The notes under the pieces are model-generated. The model worked only from the letters and a program-made list of their open reading frames with translations. It ran no database searches and was not told the DNA's origin. This document shows positions 51,612 to 59,614 of a stretch of DNA of 64,000 nucleotides, in pieces. Positions within the stretch are counted from its first letter, which is position 1; every line of letters starts with the position of its first letter. This DNA comes from CAVPDA01 sp963702495 (GTDB lineage Bacteria > Pseudomonadota > Gammaproteobacteria > Burkholderiales > Rhodocyclaceae): positions 620,001 through 684,000 of the forward strand of contig CAVPDA010000018.1 in the NCBI GenBank assembly GCA_963702495.1, read 5' to 3'. A program made the translations under genes and the position numbers.

Positions 51612-52382
51612 CTACCCGGGCAGAAAGCAGCGGCCGGCGGCGCTCTCGATCCGGTGCATGGGATGGCGATAGAGCCTCGTCAGGGCCTCCGCGCTGAGCA
51701 CATCGGCGCACGGACCGCTGGCCGTGGCGCCTTCGCCGAACAGGAGCAGGCCGTGGCTGCAGTAGCGCGCCGCCAGGTTCGGGTCGTGCAGGGTCATGAG
51801 CGCCGCCTTGCCGTCGCGGCATTCCGCCGCCAGCAGGTCCAGCAATGTGATCTGATGATGCGGGTCGAGGTGGTGGGTCGGTTCGTCCAGCAGGTAGAGT
51901 TCCGGCTGCTGCGTCAGCAGGGCCGCCAAGGCCAGGCGGCGCCGCTCGCCGCCCGACAGCGTCGCACAGTCGCGCTGCTCGATGCCGTCCAGGTCGGCGC
52001 GGCGCAAGGCCTGCCGCGCCAGCCGCAGATCGGCGGCGCTCTCCCAACCCCAGCCGGGTGTATGGGGATAACGACCGACCAGCGCCGCTTCCAGCACGGT
52101 CAGGGGGAAGGCATCCACCGTATCCTGCGGCATCAGGCCCCGTGCCCGCGCCAGTTCCCGCGCCGGCCAGGCCGCCAACGGGCGCTGACCCATGCGTGTC
52201 TCGCCGGCGGCCGGGGCGCGCAGGCCCGCCAGAGTGTGCAGCAGGGTGGTCTTGCCCACCCCGTTCAGGCCGAGGATGGCCCAGCTCTCGCCGCGGCCGA
52301 CGGCCAGGTCGAGACCGTCGCAAACCGTCTTGCCGCCGATGTCGACGCGCAGCGCGCGGGCTTCGAGCAGGACGGCGCTCAT
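51612..52382 (-). CDS. btuD: Vitamin B12 ABC transporter ATP-binding protein BtuD-like
   Basis: 256 residues. ABC motifs: Walker A GLNGVGKTTLL, Q-loop RGLMPQDTVDAF, signature TLSGGERRRLALAALL, Walker B LYLLDEPTHHLDPHHQ, H-loop LMTLHDPNLAARY. It belongs to the FecE/BtuD iron-siderophore/cobalamin branch. The ATG overlaps the btuC stop by 4 bases. It powers import through BtuC in the inner membrane. Confidence 0.9.
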   Translation of the reverse strand: MSAVLLEARALRVDIGGKTVCDGLDLAVGRGESWAILGLNGVGKTTLLHTLAGLRAPAAGETRMGQRPLAAWPARELARARGLMPQDTVDAFPLTVLEAALVGRYPHTPGWGWESAADLRLARQALRRADLDGIEQRDCATLSGGERRRLALAALLTQQPELYLLDEPTHHLDPHHQITLLDLLAAECRDGKAALMTLHDPNLAARYCSHGLLLFGEGATASGPCADVLSAEALTRLYRHPMHRIESAAGRCFLPG

Positions 52383-53338
52383 CTGCGGCTCAGCAGGTAG
52401 AGGAAGAGCGGGACGCCGAGCAGGGCGGTGACGGCCCCCACCGGCAACTGGGTGGGCGCGATGACGGAGCGCGCGACGGTATCGGCCAGAGTCAGCAGTG
52501 CGCCGCCGGCCAGGGCCGAGCCGGGAAGGAGGATGCGCTGGTCGTTGCCCAGGACCAGGCGCGCCAGATGGGGTGCCAGCAGGCCGACGAAGCCGATGGT
52601 TCCGGCAGTCGCCACTGCCATCGCGGCGCAACCGGAAGCGACGAAATAGAGCAACCGGCGCAGCGACACCACCGGCACTCCCAGCGCCTGCGCCGTCAGA
52701 TCCCCCTGCGCCAGCACGTTGAGGGCGGGCGCCCGGGGCAGGGTGAGCGCCAGGGCGAGGCCGAGGGTCGCCACCGCCAGGAACGGCATGCCGCCGGCCG
52801 AGAGATCGCCCAGCAGCCAGAACACCATGCCCCGCAACTGGGTGTCGGGAGACAGGGCGAGCAGCAGGGCGGTCACCGCGCCCCAACCGGCCGCGATCAC
52901 CACGCCGGTCAGCAGCAGGCGTGTCTGGGCGTGGCTGCGATCGGAGCCGGCCAGGGCGAACACGAGCAGGATGGAGCCGAAGGCGCCGCCGAAGGCGCCG
53001 ATCGGCAGCAGCGATCCGGCGGCACCGGCGGCGATCACGGACAGGCCGCCCACCGCGGCACCGCCGGACACCCCCAGGATGTAGGGATCGGCCAGGGGGT
53101 TGCGCAGCAGCACCTGCATCAGGCATCCGGACAGGGCCAGCAGCGCGCCCACGGCAAAGGCCGCCAGGGCCCGCGGCAGGCGCAGTTCCAGCAGCAGCGA
53201 GCGGGCGATGCCGCCGTCGTCGACGCGCCAGGCCGCGCCCCAGTTGAGCGCGACGCTGCCCAGCGCCAGCGCCAGCAGCAGGCTGAAGGCCGCCGCGGCA
53301 AGCAGCAGCAGCAACCGGCTCAGGGCGTGCTCGCGCAT
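52379..53338 (-). CDS. btuC: Vitamin B12 ABC transporter permease BtuC-like (FecCD family)
   Basis: 319 residues with about ten spans. FecCD signatures are LRLPRALAAFAVGALLALSGCLMQVLLRNPLADPYILGVSGGAAVG, the coupling region ALGVPVVSLRRLLYFVASGCAAMAVATAGTIGFVGLLAPHLARLVLG, and ARSVIAPTQLPVGAVTALLGVPLFLYLL. It forms the transport channel. It begins 9 bases after the btuB stop and overlaps btuD. Confidence 0.93.
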   Translation of the reverse strand: MREHALSRLLLLLAAAAFSLLLALALGSVALNWGAAWRVDDGGIARSLLLELRLPRALAAFAVGALLALSGCLMQVLLRNPLADPYILGVSGGAAVGGLSVIAAGAAGSLLPIGAFGGAFGSILLVFALAGSDRSHAQTRLLLTGVVIAAGWGAVTALLLALSPDTQLRGMVFWLLGDLSAGGMPFLAVATLGLALALTLPRAPALNVLAQGDLTAQALGVPVVSLRRLLYFVASGCAAMAVATAGTIGFVGLLAPHLARLVLGNDQRILLPGSALAGGALLTLADTVARSVIAPTQLPVGAVTALLGVPLFLYLLSRR

Positions 53339-53347
53339 GGCGGGGGA

Positions 53348-55318
53348 TCAGCGGAAAGCGTATTGGGCGGCCACGAAAAAACGGCGCTCCGCCTCGGGAT
53401 AGGCATTGAAGCTGGTGCCGGCGTTGTTGCGAATGGCGTAGGTGTAGTACTTGTCGTCGAACAGGTTGTCCACCTGGGCGGACAGGCGCCAGTCGCCCAG
53501 CCGCTGCACCAGCTTGAGATCGACCGGCAGGTAGGACGGCATGAGGGGGAAGGTGTTGGTCTGATCGTTGTCGTAGCGCTGCGGCCCGACATAGCGCGCG
53601 CTGCCGGTGAGCACGAGGTCGCCCGTGATCTGCCACGCCGCGTTGAGCGACGCGCGATTGCGCGGCACGAGGGGAACTTCGTTGCCGGTGATGTCGACGC
53701 CGAAGAATACGCCCTCGCGGAAGCGGGCGTCGGTGTAGCGATAGGAGGCGGAGAGGTTGAGGGCGGGCAGGATCTGCCAGCCGCCGTCCACCTCCACGCC
53801 GCGGTGCCGGGTGGGCGGCAGATTGGTGTTGAAGCCGTTGAAGAAGTTGGTGCCGGGGATGGCGATGAAGTGGATCTCGTTGTTCACCCGCGACTCGAAC
53901 ACGGTGAGCCGGGCGCGCGCCGACGCGGCCGACCACTCGACGCCGGCTTGCGCGTCGTGCGACTTCTGCGGCTGCAGCAGGCTGCCGTCGGCGGTGAAGC
54001 CGTTGTCGTCCACGTTGGCCACGCGGAAGCTCTGCCCCCACTTGGCGAACAGGGAAAAATCGCCGCCCAGCCCCTGGCGCAGGCCGAGGTCGAAGGCGTT
54101 GAGCGGGATCGTCTGGTCCTGCGGCGGCTGGGGAAATGCGTTTTCCGCCTGTTCGATGCGGGTGCGCTGGGAGCGCGCGCCGGCGCTCAGCCGCGTCTCG
54201 GGTCCGAGTTGCGTGACATTCTGGAAATAGAGCGCCGTGTCGCGCTGGTCGGCGGTGACATCGCTGGTGAAGAAATCCGCATCGATTCGCCGGCGGTACT
54301 GCCAGTCGAACCAGTCGGCGCCGATGACGAGTTGGCTATCAACGCCGGCGACGCGGTAGGGCAGTTTGATGCGCGGCGTGAACGACCAGATTTCCGCCTC
54401 GGTACGGGTGACGCTGGCGAAGCTCACGAACTGGGCGTCCGACTCCTTGGTGCGATAGCCGAGGTCGGCGGCGAACTCTCCGAAGCCGAGTTCGGCGCGG
54501 CCGCCCAGGTTGAGGTGGCTGGAGTCGGTCGCGGAGTGATCGTCCGGGTTCGACGCCTGGCGCCGATCCTGGGCGATCTGCGCCTCGCTCAGGGAACCGG
54601 GCAGCCCCAGCCGCTGCCGCGCCGCGCCGAACTTGGTGTACAACTCGCCGCGGTCGAGCAGGAAGCGCAGGTCGCCCTCCACGTTCTGCTCGGACAGATG
54701 GTTGTTGACGCGGTAGTTGTCGGTGTCGGTATCGTTGGCGTTCAGGCTCAGGCCGAGGCGCTCGCCGGCCAGGGTGATGCCGGCATCGAGCCTGCGCGTG
54801 TCGTAACTGCCGAGCATCAGTCCCAAGGTGGCCTCGCGCTGGCGCGCGCGCGGCTTCTTGGTGATGATGTTGATGGTGCCGCCGGTGGCGCCGCTGCCGT
54901 AGAGCACGGCGCCGGAACCGGGCAGGATCTCGATGCGCTCGATGGCGTCGAGCGGTATGGCCGAAAGCTGGGCGGTCGTCTGCTCGTTCTCGCTGATGCG
55001 CTGGCCGTCGAGCAGCACCAGCGTGTTCTGGTCGCCGGCGGCGCCGAAGCCGCGCAGGTCGAGCTGCGGATTCGGGCTGCCCGAATTGTTGCGGATGTCT
55101 ACGCCCCCGAGTTTGCTCAATGCCTCCTGGACGCTCGAAACAGCGCCTTCCTGGATCTGGCGCGCCGTGATGACGATGGCGCCGAAAGGCAGGTGCTGGC
55201 GCGGCTGCTGGAAGCGGGTCGCGGTGACGACGACGGCGGCCTCGTCGCGTTCTTCCGCCCAGGCGTTGGGCACGATGAACAGGCCTGCGAGCAGGGCGGC
55301 GCTGCGATTGACTGACAT
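53348..55318 (-). CDS. btuB: TonB-dependent outer-membrane cobalamin receptor BtuB-like
   Basis: 656 residues. Signal peptide (to ...IVPNAWA), TonB-box-like EAAVVVTATR, plug domain (IVITARQIQEGAVSSVQEALSKLGGVDIRNNSG, LDLRGFGAAGDQNTLVLLDGQRISE, IERIEILPGSGAVLYGSGATGGTINII), then a 22-strand barrel, and terminal FVAAQYAFR ending in Phe-Arg. The ligand is not fixed by sequence, but the cobalamin riboswitch 130 bases upstream and btuC/btuD behind it support vitamin B12. The start has AGGGAGAGAAG upstream. Confidence 0.93.
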   Translation of the reverse strand: MSVNRSAALLAGLFIVPNAWAEERDEAAVVVTATRFQQPRQHLPFGAIVITARQIQEGAVSSVQEALSKLGGVDIRNNSGSPNPQLDLRGFGAAGDQNTLVLLDGQRISENEQTTAQLSAIPLDAIERIEILPGSGAVLYGSGATGGTINIITKKPRARQREATLGLMLGSYDTRRLDAGITLAGERLGLSLNANDTDTDNYRVNNHLSEQNVEGDLRFLLDRGELYTKFGAARQRLGLPGSLSEAQIAQDRRQASNPDDHSATDSSHLNLGGRAELGFGEFAADLGYRTKESDAQFVSFASVTRTEAEIWSFTPRIKLPYRVAGVDSQLVIGADWFDWQYRRRIDADFFTSDVTADQRDTALYFQNVTQLGPETRLSAGARSQRTRIEQAENAFPQPPQDQTIPLNAFDLGLRQGLGGDFSLFAKWGQSFRVANVDDNGFTADGSLLQPQKSHDAQAGVEWSAASARARLTVFESRVNNEIHFIAIPGTNFFNGFNTNLPPTRHRGVEVDGGWQILPALNLSASYRYTDARFREGVFFGVDITGNEVPLVPRNRASLNAAWQITGDLVLTGSARYVGPQRYDNDQTNTFPLMPSYLPVDLKLVQRLGDWRLSAQVDNLFDDKYYTYAIRNNAGTSFNAYPEAERRFFVAAQYAFR

Positions 55319-55444
55319 TCTTCTCTCCCTCTGTCCCGCATGCGTCCCCGCAGTCGGGCATTGAATGAACAATGGGCGGGAAGAGATCAGAACGGAGCGC
55401 GGGCGCCGGCTGCCGCTTCCCCGCGGCATTGCGGATCACGTTCC

Positions 55445-55690
55445 GGGGCCGGTCTCCGGGCTTGCGAGGGGCGCCGGCTTGGGGCCGGTCGCCGGGGGGG
55501 CGCATCGCCTTCCCGCGCTTTCGCGCAGTGGCCGCGGATCCGGGCGGATCGCGCGTGATGTGCCCGCACTCGCTTACCGTTGCGGGGGCAGCACAGGAAT
55601 TGCCTGCCGATTCATGAAGCCGAGCGTGGCGGCTCGATTCCGGGCGGGCTCACCTGTTTCCCGTTTCACTCCTGCGGCTGAGGCCGCGCG
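55445..55690 (-). promoter_or_regulatory. Cobalamin riboswitch upstream of btuB
   Basis: Read on the minus strand the conserved elements occur in order. GGGAAACAGGTGAG comes first, then CTGCCCCCGCAACGGTAAGC, GCCACTG, GGGAAGGCGATG and finally the B12 box AAGCCCGGAGACCGGCC at about 55447-55464. These form the three-way core of the adenosyl/aqua-cobalamin aptamer. It lies in the long (527-base) gap before btuB, so B12 most likely shuts off btuBCD expression. The regulating expression platform is the GC-rich sequence between the B12 box and the btuB start. Confidence 0.92.
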
Positions 55691-55734
55691 GAGCACCGCG
55701 AAACGAATGCCGCAGCAACCGCTGCGGCGCGCAA

Positions 55735-55765
55735 ATTATACGCCGGATGAACGGCCCCCGATGTG
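55735..55765 (-). promoter_or_regulatory. Candidate promoter of the btuB leader
   Basis: A perfect TATAAT on the minus strand (55735-55740) lies about 45 bases ahead of the riboswitch core and 105 bases from the divergent zapB-like gene. No good -35 is visible, so it may need an activator. Confidence 0.45.
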
Positions 55766-55845
55766 CCCCGCGGCCCGACCATCAGCGGCTTCGTGAGAAG
55801 TAGTTTGCTTGACCGTCGCGCTGCTTCGCCACTATAGTTTTCGCC

Positions 55846-56037
55846 ATGAACGCCGAGCTTGTGGAACTGGAAGACAAAGTCGGGCAGGTATTGGCGCTGT
55901 GCCAGGGCCTGCGTTCGGAGAACCAGGAGCTGCGCGCGCGCCTTGCCGGCCTCGAAGGCGAGAAGCGCAGACTTTCGGAGAAGATCGACGTGGCCGCCGG
56001 CCGCATCGAATCGCTGATCGAAGGATTGCCGCAATGA
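55846..56037 (+). CDS. ZapB-like small coiled-coil division protein (TIGR02449)
   Basis: 63 residues, entirely a heptad-rich coiled coil: MNAELVELEDKVGQVLALCQGLRSENQELRARL, then GEKRRLSEKIDVAAGRIESLIEGLPQ. It matches the short TIGR02449/DUF904 proteins that stand directly upstream of zapA in betaproteobacteria and are thought to act with ZapA at the Z-ring. Its stop overlaps the zapA start (ATGA). Confidence 0.85.
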   Translation: MNAELVELEDKVGQVLALCQGLRSENQELRARLAGLEGEKRRLSEKIDVAAGRIESLIEGLPQ

Positions 56038-56345
56038 CCAGCCGGGATCCGCACATCCTCGACGTCAATCTGATGGGGCGCGCCTACCGCGTCGCCTGTG
56101 CCCCCGAGGAGCGCGGCGGACTGCTCGGCGCCGTGGCCCTGGTGGACGACAAGATGCACGAGATCGCCGAGCAGACGAAGGCGAACGGCGAGCGTCTGCT
56201 GGTCATGGCGGCGCTCAACATCGCCTACGAACTGCTGCAGTTGAAGCAGGCCAGCGGACCCGAGCTGGAGCAGACGAGGCACCGCATCAGCACCCTGCGT
56301 GCACGCCTCGACGAGGCGCTGGCGCAGCAGGAACAATTGTTTTAG
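56034..56345 (+). CDS. zapA: Cell division protein ZapA
   Basis: 103 residues. ZapA bundles FtsZ filaments in early division. Family features: HILDVNLMGRAYRVACAPEERGGLLGAVALVDDKMHEIAEQT (globular head) and a C-terminal coiled-coil tail LEQTRHRISTLRARLDEALAQQEQLF. It starts in a 4-base overlap with the ZapB-like gene. 6S RNA follows, as is conserved in many proteobacteria. Confidence 0.95.
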   Translation: MTSRDPHILDVNLMGRAYRVACAPEERGGLLGAVALVDDKMHEIAEQTKANGERLLVMAALNIAYELLQLKQASGPELEQTRHRISTLRARLDEALAQQEQLF

Positions 56346-56365
56346 CGGAACGATAGGCATAGAGT
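56337..56365 (+). promoter_or_regulatory. Candidate promoter of 6S RNA
   Basis: TTGTTT (56337-56342), a 17-base spacer and TAGAGT (56360-56365) overlap the zapA stop. They would start transcription at about 56372, just at the 5' end of the 6S RNA. Confidence 0.5.
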
Positions 56366-56371
56366 TGCAAA

Positions 56372-56555
56372 GAATCCCCTGCGGTGTTCGTTAAGGCCAT
56401 AGATTCCTTGAACCAACATCGTTGGCATCATGGACGCCGACCCTCGATGCTGCTGTTGTGCGCGCCCCTAGCCGGGCGTTCCTGATGCGGCTGGAAGGCG
56501 ACCGCCTTGGACCTCAGGTTCAGGATGCCGGTCTGACGGCACAGGCGGGGGACCC
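56372..56555 (+). ncRNA. ssrS: 6S RNA
   Basis: An RNA of about 180 bases directly after zapA, the conserved location of ssrS. The 5' end CCCCTGCGGTGTTCGTTAAG pairs with the 3' end GTCTGACGGCACAGGCGGGG to form the closing stem. Complementary internal blocks (CCTTGAACC/GGTTCAGG) enclose the central bubble. 6S RNA mimics an open promoter and sequesters sigma-70 RNA polymerase in stationary phase. Ends are approximate to within about 10 bases. An intrinsic terminator follows. Confidence 0.85.
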
Positions 56556-56560
56556 CATCA

Positions 56561-56592
56561 GCAAGGCGCGGTGATGCCGCGCCTTGCGTTTT
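56561..56592 (+). terminator. Intrinsic terminator after 6S RNA
   Basis: GCAAGGCGCGG and CCGCGCCTTGC form a perfect 11-bp stem with a 5-base TGATG loop, followed by GTTTTCT. This is a classical Rho-independent terminator at the expected distance from the 6S 3' end. Confidence 0.9.
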
Positions 56593-56659
56593 CTGGCAGA
56601 GGCTATCGCGGTTCGACGCCTGTGCTGCCGGTCCAGGTTGCCCATCCCGGAAACGAAAA

Positions 56660-58036
56660 ATGCGTCATTGGCTGATGAAGAGTCGCAGCCCTCGATATCC
56701 CCGGATCGATCAGGGCTCGCGCCTGTCGGCGGTGCGTCTGGCGCGCCATCACTGCGCGCAGGAGCTGTTGGGCCTGGCGCGCTTTGACGAGGACGATCTG
56801 TACGCCAATCTGGATTGGCTGTGCGAGCACCAGCCGAGAATCGAGCAGCGTCTATTCGATCAGCATTCGCGTCAAGACCACAGCGGGCTGTTCTTGTACG
56901 ATGTCACCAGTAGCTATCTGGAAGGCGAACACAATGAGCTGGCCGCCTTCGGCTATAACCGTGATGGCAAACGCGGCAAGCGCCAGATCGTGATCGGGCT
57001 GCTCTGCGATGCCCAGGGCACGCCCCTTTGCATCGAGGTGTTCGAAGGCAACACACAGGATCCGACGACCTTCGTCCCGCAGGTGAAGAAGGTGGCGGCG
57101 CGTTTCGGCGCTCAGGAGGTGAGCTTCGTGGGCGATCGGGGCATGATCAAGAGCGCCCAGATCGAGGCCTTGGGTGAGCGCGGGTTTCACTACATCACCG
57201 CCATCACCAAGCCACAGATCGAGCGGCTGCTCAAACAGGGCACGTTTCAGATCGGCCTGTTTGACGATGCCCTGGCCGAGGTACAGGAGCATGGCGGCGT
57301 GCGCTATGTCCTGCGCCGCAATGGGCAGCGCGCCCGGGAGATGGCCGATACGCGCCAGGACAAGTATCGGGTACTGGCTCAAGCCGTGAAGATCCAAAAT
57401 GCGTATCTGGCCGAGCACAAGCGCGCCAAACCCGAGGTGGCGCTGCGCAAGCTGCAAGCGCATGCGCACAAGCTCGGCGTAAATTCCTGGCTGAGCTTTG
57501 GACAACAAGAACGCATCCTCAGCCTCGTTGAGGATAGCGAAGCGCTGGCCGAGCTCTCGCGCCTGGATGGCTGCTACGCGTTGAAGACCGATCTGCCGCC
57601 GGCGAGTGCCGCCAAGGAGATCGTGCACGCCCGTTACAAGGATCTTGCGCAGGTAGAATGGGCTTTTCGCTGCGCCAAGACCACGCACCTCGAGATGCGT
57701 CCGATCTTCGTGCGCCGCGCGAGCCGCACGCGCGGCCATGCCCTGGTCGTCATGCTGGCCTACCGCTTGATCCAGGAGTTGGCCTCACGCTGGAGCGCAC
57801 TGGACTTAACCGTCCAAGAAGGCATCGACATGCTGGCCAGCCTGTGCCTGGTCGAGGTACAGGTTGAACGGGCAAGTCCCGTTCAACCAGATTCCCCAGC
57901 CCAGCCAGGCCGTTCAGAGTTTGTTGGACGCCGCGCGCGTGCGTCTGCCCTCTGCCTTGCCCGGCAAGAAGGGCAGCGTGTCCACCAAGGCCAAGCTCCA
58001 AAAAAGACGAAAACAAAAATAAATTCAGCCCATTAG
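56660..58036 (+). pseudogene. IS1634-type transposase, 5'-truncated, fused to the EVE gene start, frameshifted at its 3' end
   Basis: The open frame gives 458 residues. Residues 1-8 (MRHWLMKS) are the start of an EVE-domain protein, not of a transposase. From about residue 15 (IDQGSRLSAVRLARHH) it is an IS1634/IS4-superfamily transposase: FLYDVTSSYLEGEHNELAAFGYNRDGKRGK (first Asp), FVGDRGMIKSAQIE (second Asp), KEIVHARYKDLAQVEWAFRCAKTTHLEMRP with the Y-x-x-E-x-R-x-K signature. Full-length relatives have about 100 extra N-terminal residues. Near 57866 an extra base shifts the frame; the natural C-terminus VPFNQIPQPSQAVQSLLDAA continues in another frame to a stop at 58020-58022. The element is therefore dead at both ends and no terminal inverted repeat was recognised. 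Confidence 0.85.
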
Positions 58037-58087
58037 GACATGACTGGCATCGCCTTAAAAAGGGAACATCCGTTTCAAAATCGGCCA

Positions 58088-58112
58088 GAACGCCTTGTGA
58101 AGTAAGGCGTTC
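58088..58112. terminator. Hairpin downstream of the transposase
   Basis: GAACGCCTT and AAGGCGTTC form a perfect 9-bp stem with a 7-base loop, between the transposase end and the antitoxin stop. It could terminate either transcript; there is no U-tract. Confidence 0.5.
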
Positions 58113-58217
58113 AATGAATTGCCGGTGGGCGAGTCCGGCAGCAAGAATCCGCTTTGGGTGGGAATCCGGGTGGGACTTCGGGCGCGCTGTCTTTGGACGT
58201 TCGCAGACGGTCAGCGA

Positions 58218-58565
58218 TCAGGCGTGTGCCTTGACCTGCGCGCTTACGGCGCGCCGTGCTGAAGTCTCGTCGGCCAGATGGTCGATGACCAAGGGCGGCC
58301 GGTCAGGGAACTTGGCAACCAGCTCCAGCTTGCCGCCCATCGCCTCGACGTAGCGGCGCAGCGTCGATAGCAGCATGTCGCTGCGCTTTTCCAGTCGCGA
58401 AATCGTGTCCTGACCGACGCCCAGCGTCGCGGCCAGTTCTTCCTGCGTCTGCGCCACAGCCTGGCGCAAATCCTTGAGCGTCGCCAAATCCGCGGCGCGC
58501 GCCTCGATCTTGCCCCGGCGCTTGGCGGGCAAGGCGGCCATGATCTGGTCAAGCTTTTTTGCCAT
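58218..58565 (-). CDS. HigA-like antitoxin (XRE helix-turn-helix)
   Basis: 115 residues. A basic N-terminal helix (MAKKLDQIMAALPAKRRGKIEARA) leads into an XRE helix-turn-helix, TQEELAATLGVGQDTISRLEKR (about 43-64), followed by LLSTLRRYVEAMGGKLELVAKFPDRPP. This is the antitoxin of a HigB/RelE-type pair, toxin gene first. It neutralises the toxin and represses the operon. The start has AAGGAGCACC upstream and overlaps the toxin gene by 17 bases. Confidence 0.87.
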   Translation of the reverse strand: MAKKLDQIMAALPAKRRGKIEARAADLATLKDLRQAVAQTQEELAATLGVGQDTISRLEKRSDMLLSTLRRYVEAMGGKLELVAKFPDRPPLVIDHLADETSARRAVSAQVKAHA

Positions 58566-58935
58566 GTCGGTGCTCCTTTTCTGCTCGCTGCTGCTCGGCC
58601 AGATGCTGGTCAAAGCGCGTATCGGCGACGGAAATCAGGCGTTTGTAGAACCGCCGTTGATCCGCCCCCGCCTTGTTGCCGCCGACCAGCAAGATGGCCT
58701 GGCGTTTGGGGTCGAACGCGAAAGCCACGCGCCAGACCTCGCCTTCCCAACTGAATCGCAACTCCTTCATGTTGGCGTGCCGGGAACCTTTCAGGCGATC
58801 CACCGTGGGACGGCCCAGATTCGGCCCGAACTCGCGCAACAACAGGGCGTGTGCCAGTAACTCATCCTGCAGAGCCTGGGCGTACTCCTGCATCTCGGCT
58901 TCGAAGTCGTCGTGAAAGAGAATGTCCCAGCTCAC
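58549..58935 (-). CDS. HigB/RelE-like toxin (Gp49 family)
   Basis: 128 residues. MSWDILFHDDFEAEMQEYAQALQDELLAHALLLREFGPNLGRPTVDRLKGS, then HANMKELRFSWEGEVWRVAFAFDPKRQAILLVGGNKAG match the phage-derived Gp49-like/HigB family, ribosome-dependent mRNA endonucleases. The C-terminal FYKRLISVADTRFDQHLAEQQ is the usual ending. It is the first gene of the pair and divergent from the EVE gene, beside a dead transposase, consistent with arrival by a mobile element. Confidence 0.87.
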   Translation of the reverse strand: MSWDILFHDDFEAEMQEYAQALQDELLAHALLLREFGPNLGRPTVDRLKGSRHANMKELRFSWEGEVWRVAFAFDPKRQAILLVGGNKAGADQRRFYKRLISVADTRFDQHLAEQQRAEKEHRHGKKA

Positions 58936-58937
58936 GG

Positions 58938-58985
58938 CTGAATTATGGACTTAACAGCATATGGACTGCAATACATGTCTCTGAG
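58938..58985 (-). promoter_or_regulatory. Promoter and operator of the toxin-antitoxin pair
   Basis: On the minus strand TTGCAG, an 18-base spacer and CATAAT form a promoter directly ahead of the toxin start. Two copies of GTCCATA (as TATGGAC at 58944-58950 and 58960-58966) are spaced 16 bases apart in the same region, a plausible HigA operator for autorepression. Confidence 0.5.
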
Positions 58986-59081
58986 CGGTGCCGGATTCCC
59001 TTGGACCGCTCCGTCACGGCGCTTGCAAACCCCAATATAATCAATGCATCAAAAGCATTAAAGGATTTTGAAAGAGTTGAT

Positions 59082-59555
59082 ATGCGCTACTGGCTGATGA
59101 AATCCGAGCCGTCCGAAGTTTCCATCGACGATCTGGCGGCGGCGCCGGGTCAGAGCGTGGCCTGGTTCGGCGTGCGCAACTACCTGGCGCGAAACTTCAT
59201 GCGCGACCAGATGCGGCGCGGCGACGGGGTGTTGTTCTACCATTCGAGTTGCGCCGAGCCGGGCATCGCCGGCATCTGCCAGGTGTCGAAGCTCGCCTAC
59301 CCGGACGAGACCCAGTTCGATCCCGACAGCAAGTACTTCGACGCCAAGGCGACCCGCGACAATCCGCGCTGGATGAACGTCAACGTCAAACTGGTGCGCA
59401 AGACGCGGCTGGTGGGACTGGCGGAACTGCGCGCGCACCCGGAACTGGCGCAGATGCAGGTGCTGCAGCGGGGCAACCGGCTGTCGATCACGCCGGTCGA
59501 TCCCGCGCACTGGAAATTCATCCTGAAGCTGGCGCAGCGGCCGGCGGGAAGCTGA
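59082..59555 (+). CDS. EVE-domain protein
   Basis: 157 residues, a full EVE/PUA-like domain: MRYWLMKSEPSEVSIDDLAAAPGQSVAWFGVRNYLARNFMRDQMRRGDGVLFYHS, GIAGICQVSKLAYPDETQFDP and DPAHWKFILKL. EVE domains are thought to bind modified bases in RNA or DNA and occur beside restriction and toxin genes; in betaproteobacteria this gene often stands after 6S RNA. Its first eight residues are nearly the same as those that open the transposase frame at 56660. The upstream region differs from that one. Confidence 0.92.
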   Translation: MRYWLMKSEPSEVSIDDLAAAPGQSVAWFGVRNYLARNFMRDQMRRGDGVLFYHSSCAEPGIAGICQVSKLAYPDETQFDPDSKYFDAKATRDNPRWMNVNVKLVRKTRLVGLAELRAHPELAQMQVLQRGNRLSITPVDPAHWKFILKLAQRPAGS

Positions 59556-59614
59556 CGCGGCGGCACCGCCGCCAGCGGCCGGCTCTCCGCCGGGCTGGCG
59601 GATGCCGGTGCCAA

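Noticed and set aside
57860..58036. Programmed frameshift producing the transposase C-terminus
   Set aside because: IS1634-type elements normally have a single frame, there is no slippery site, and the 5' end is also lost, so this is decay.
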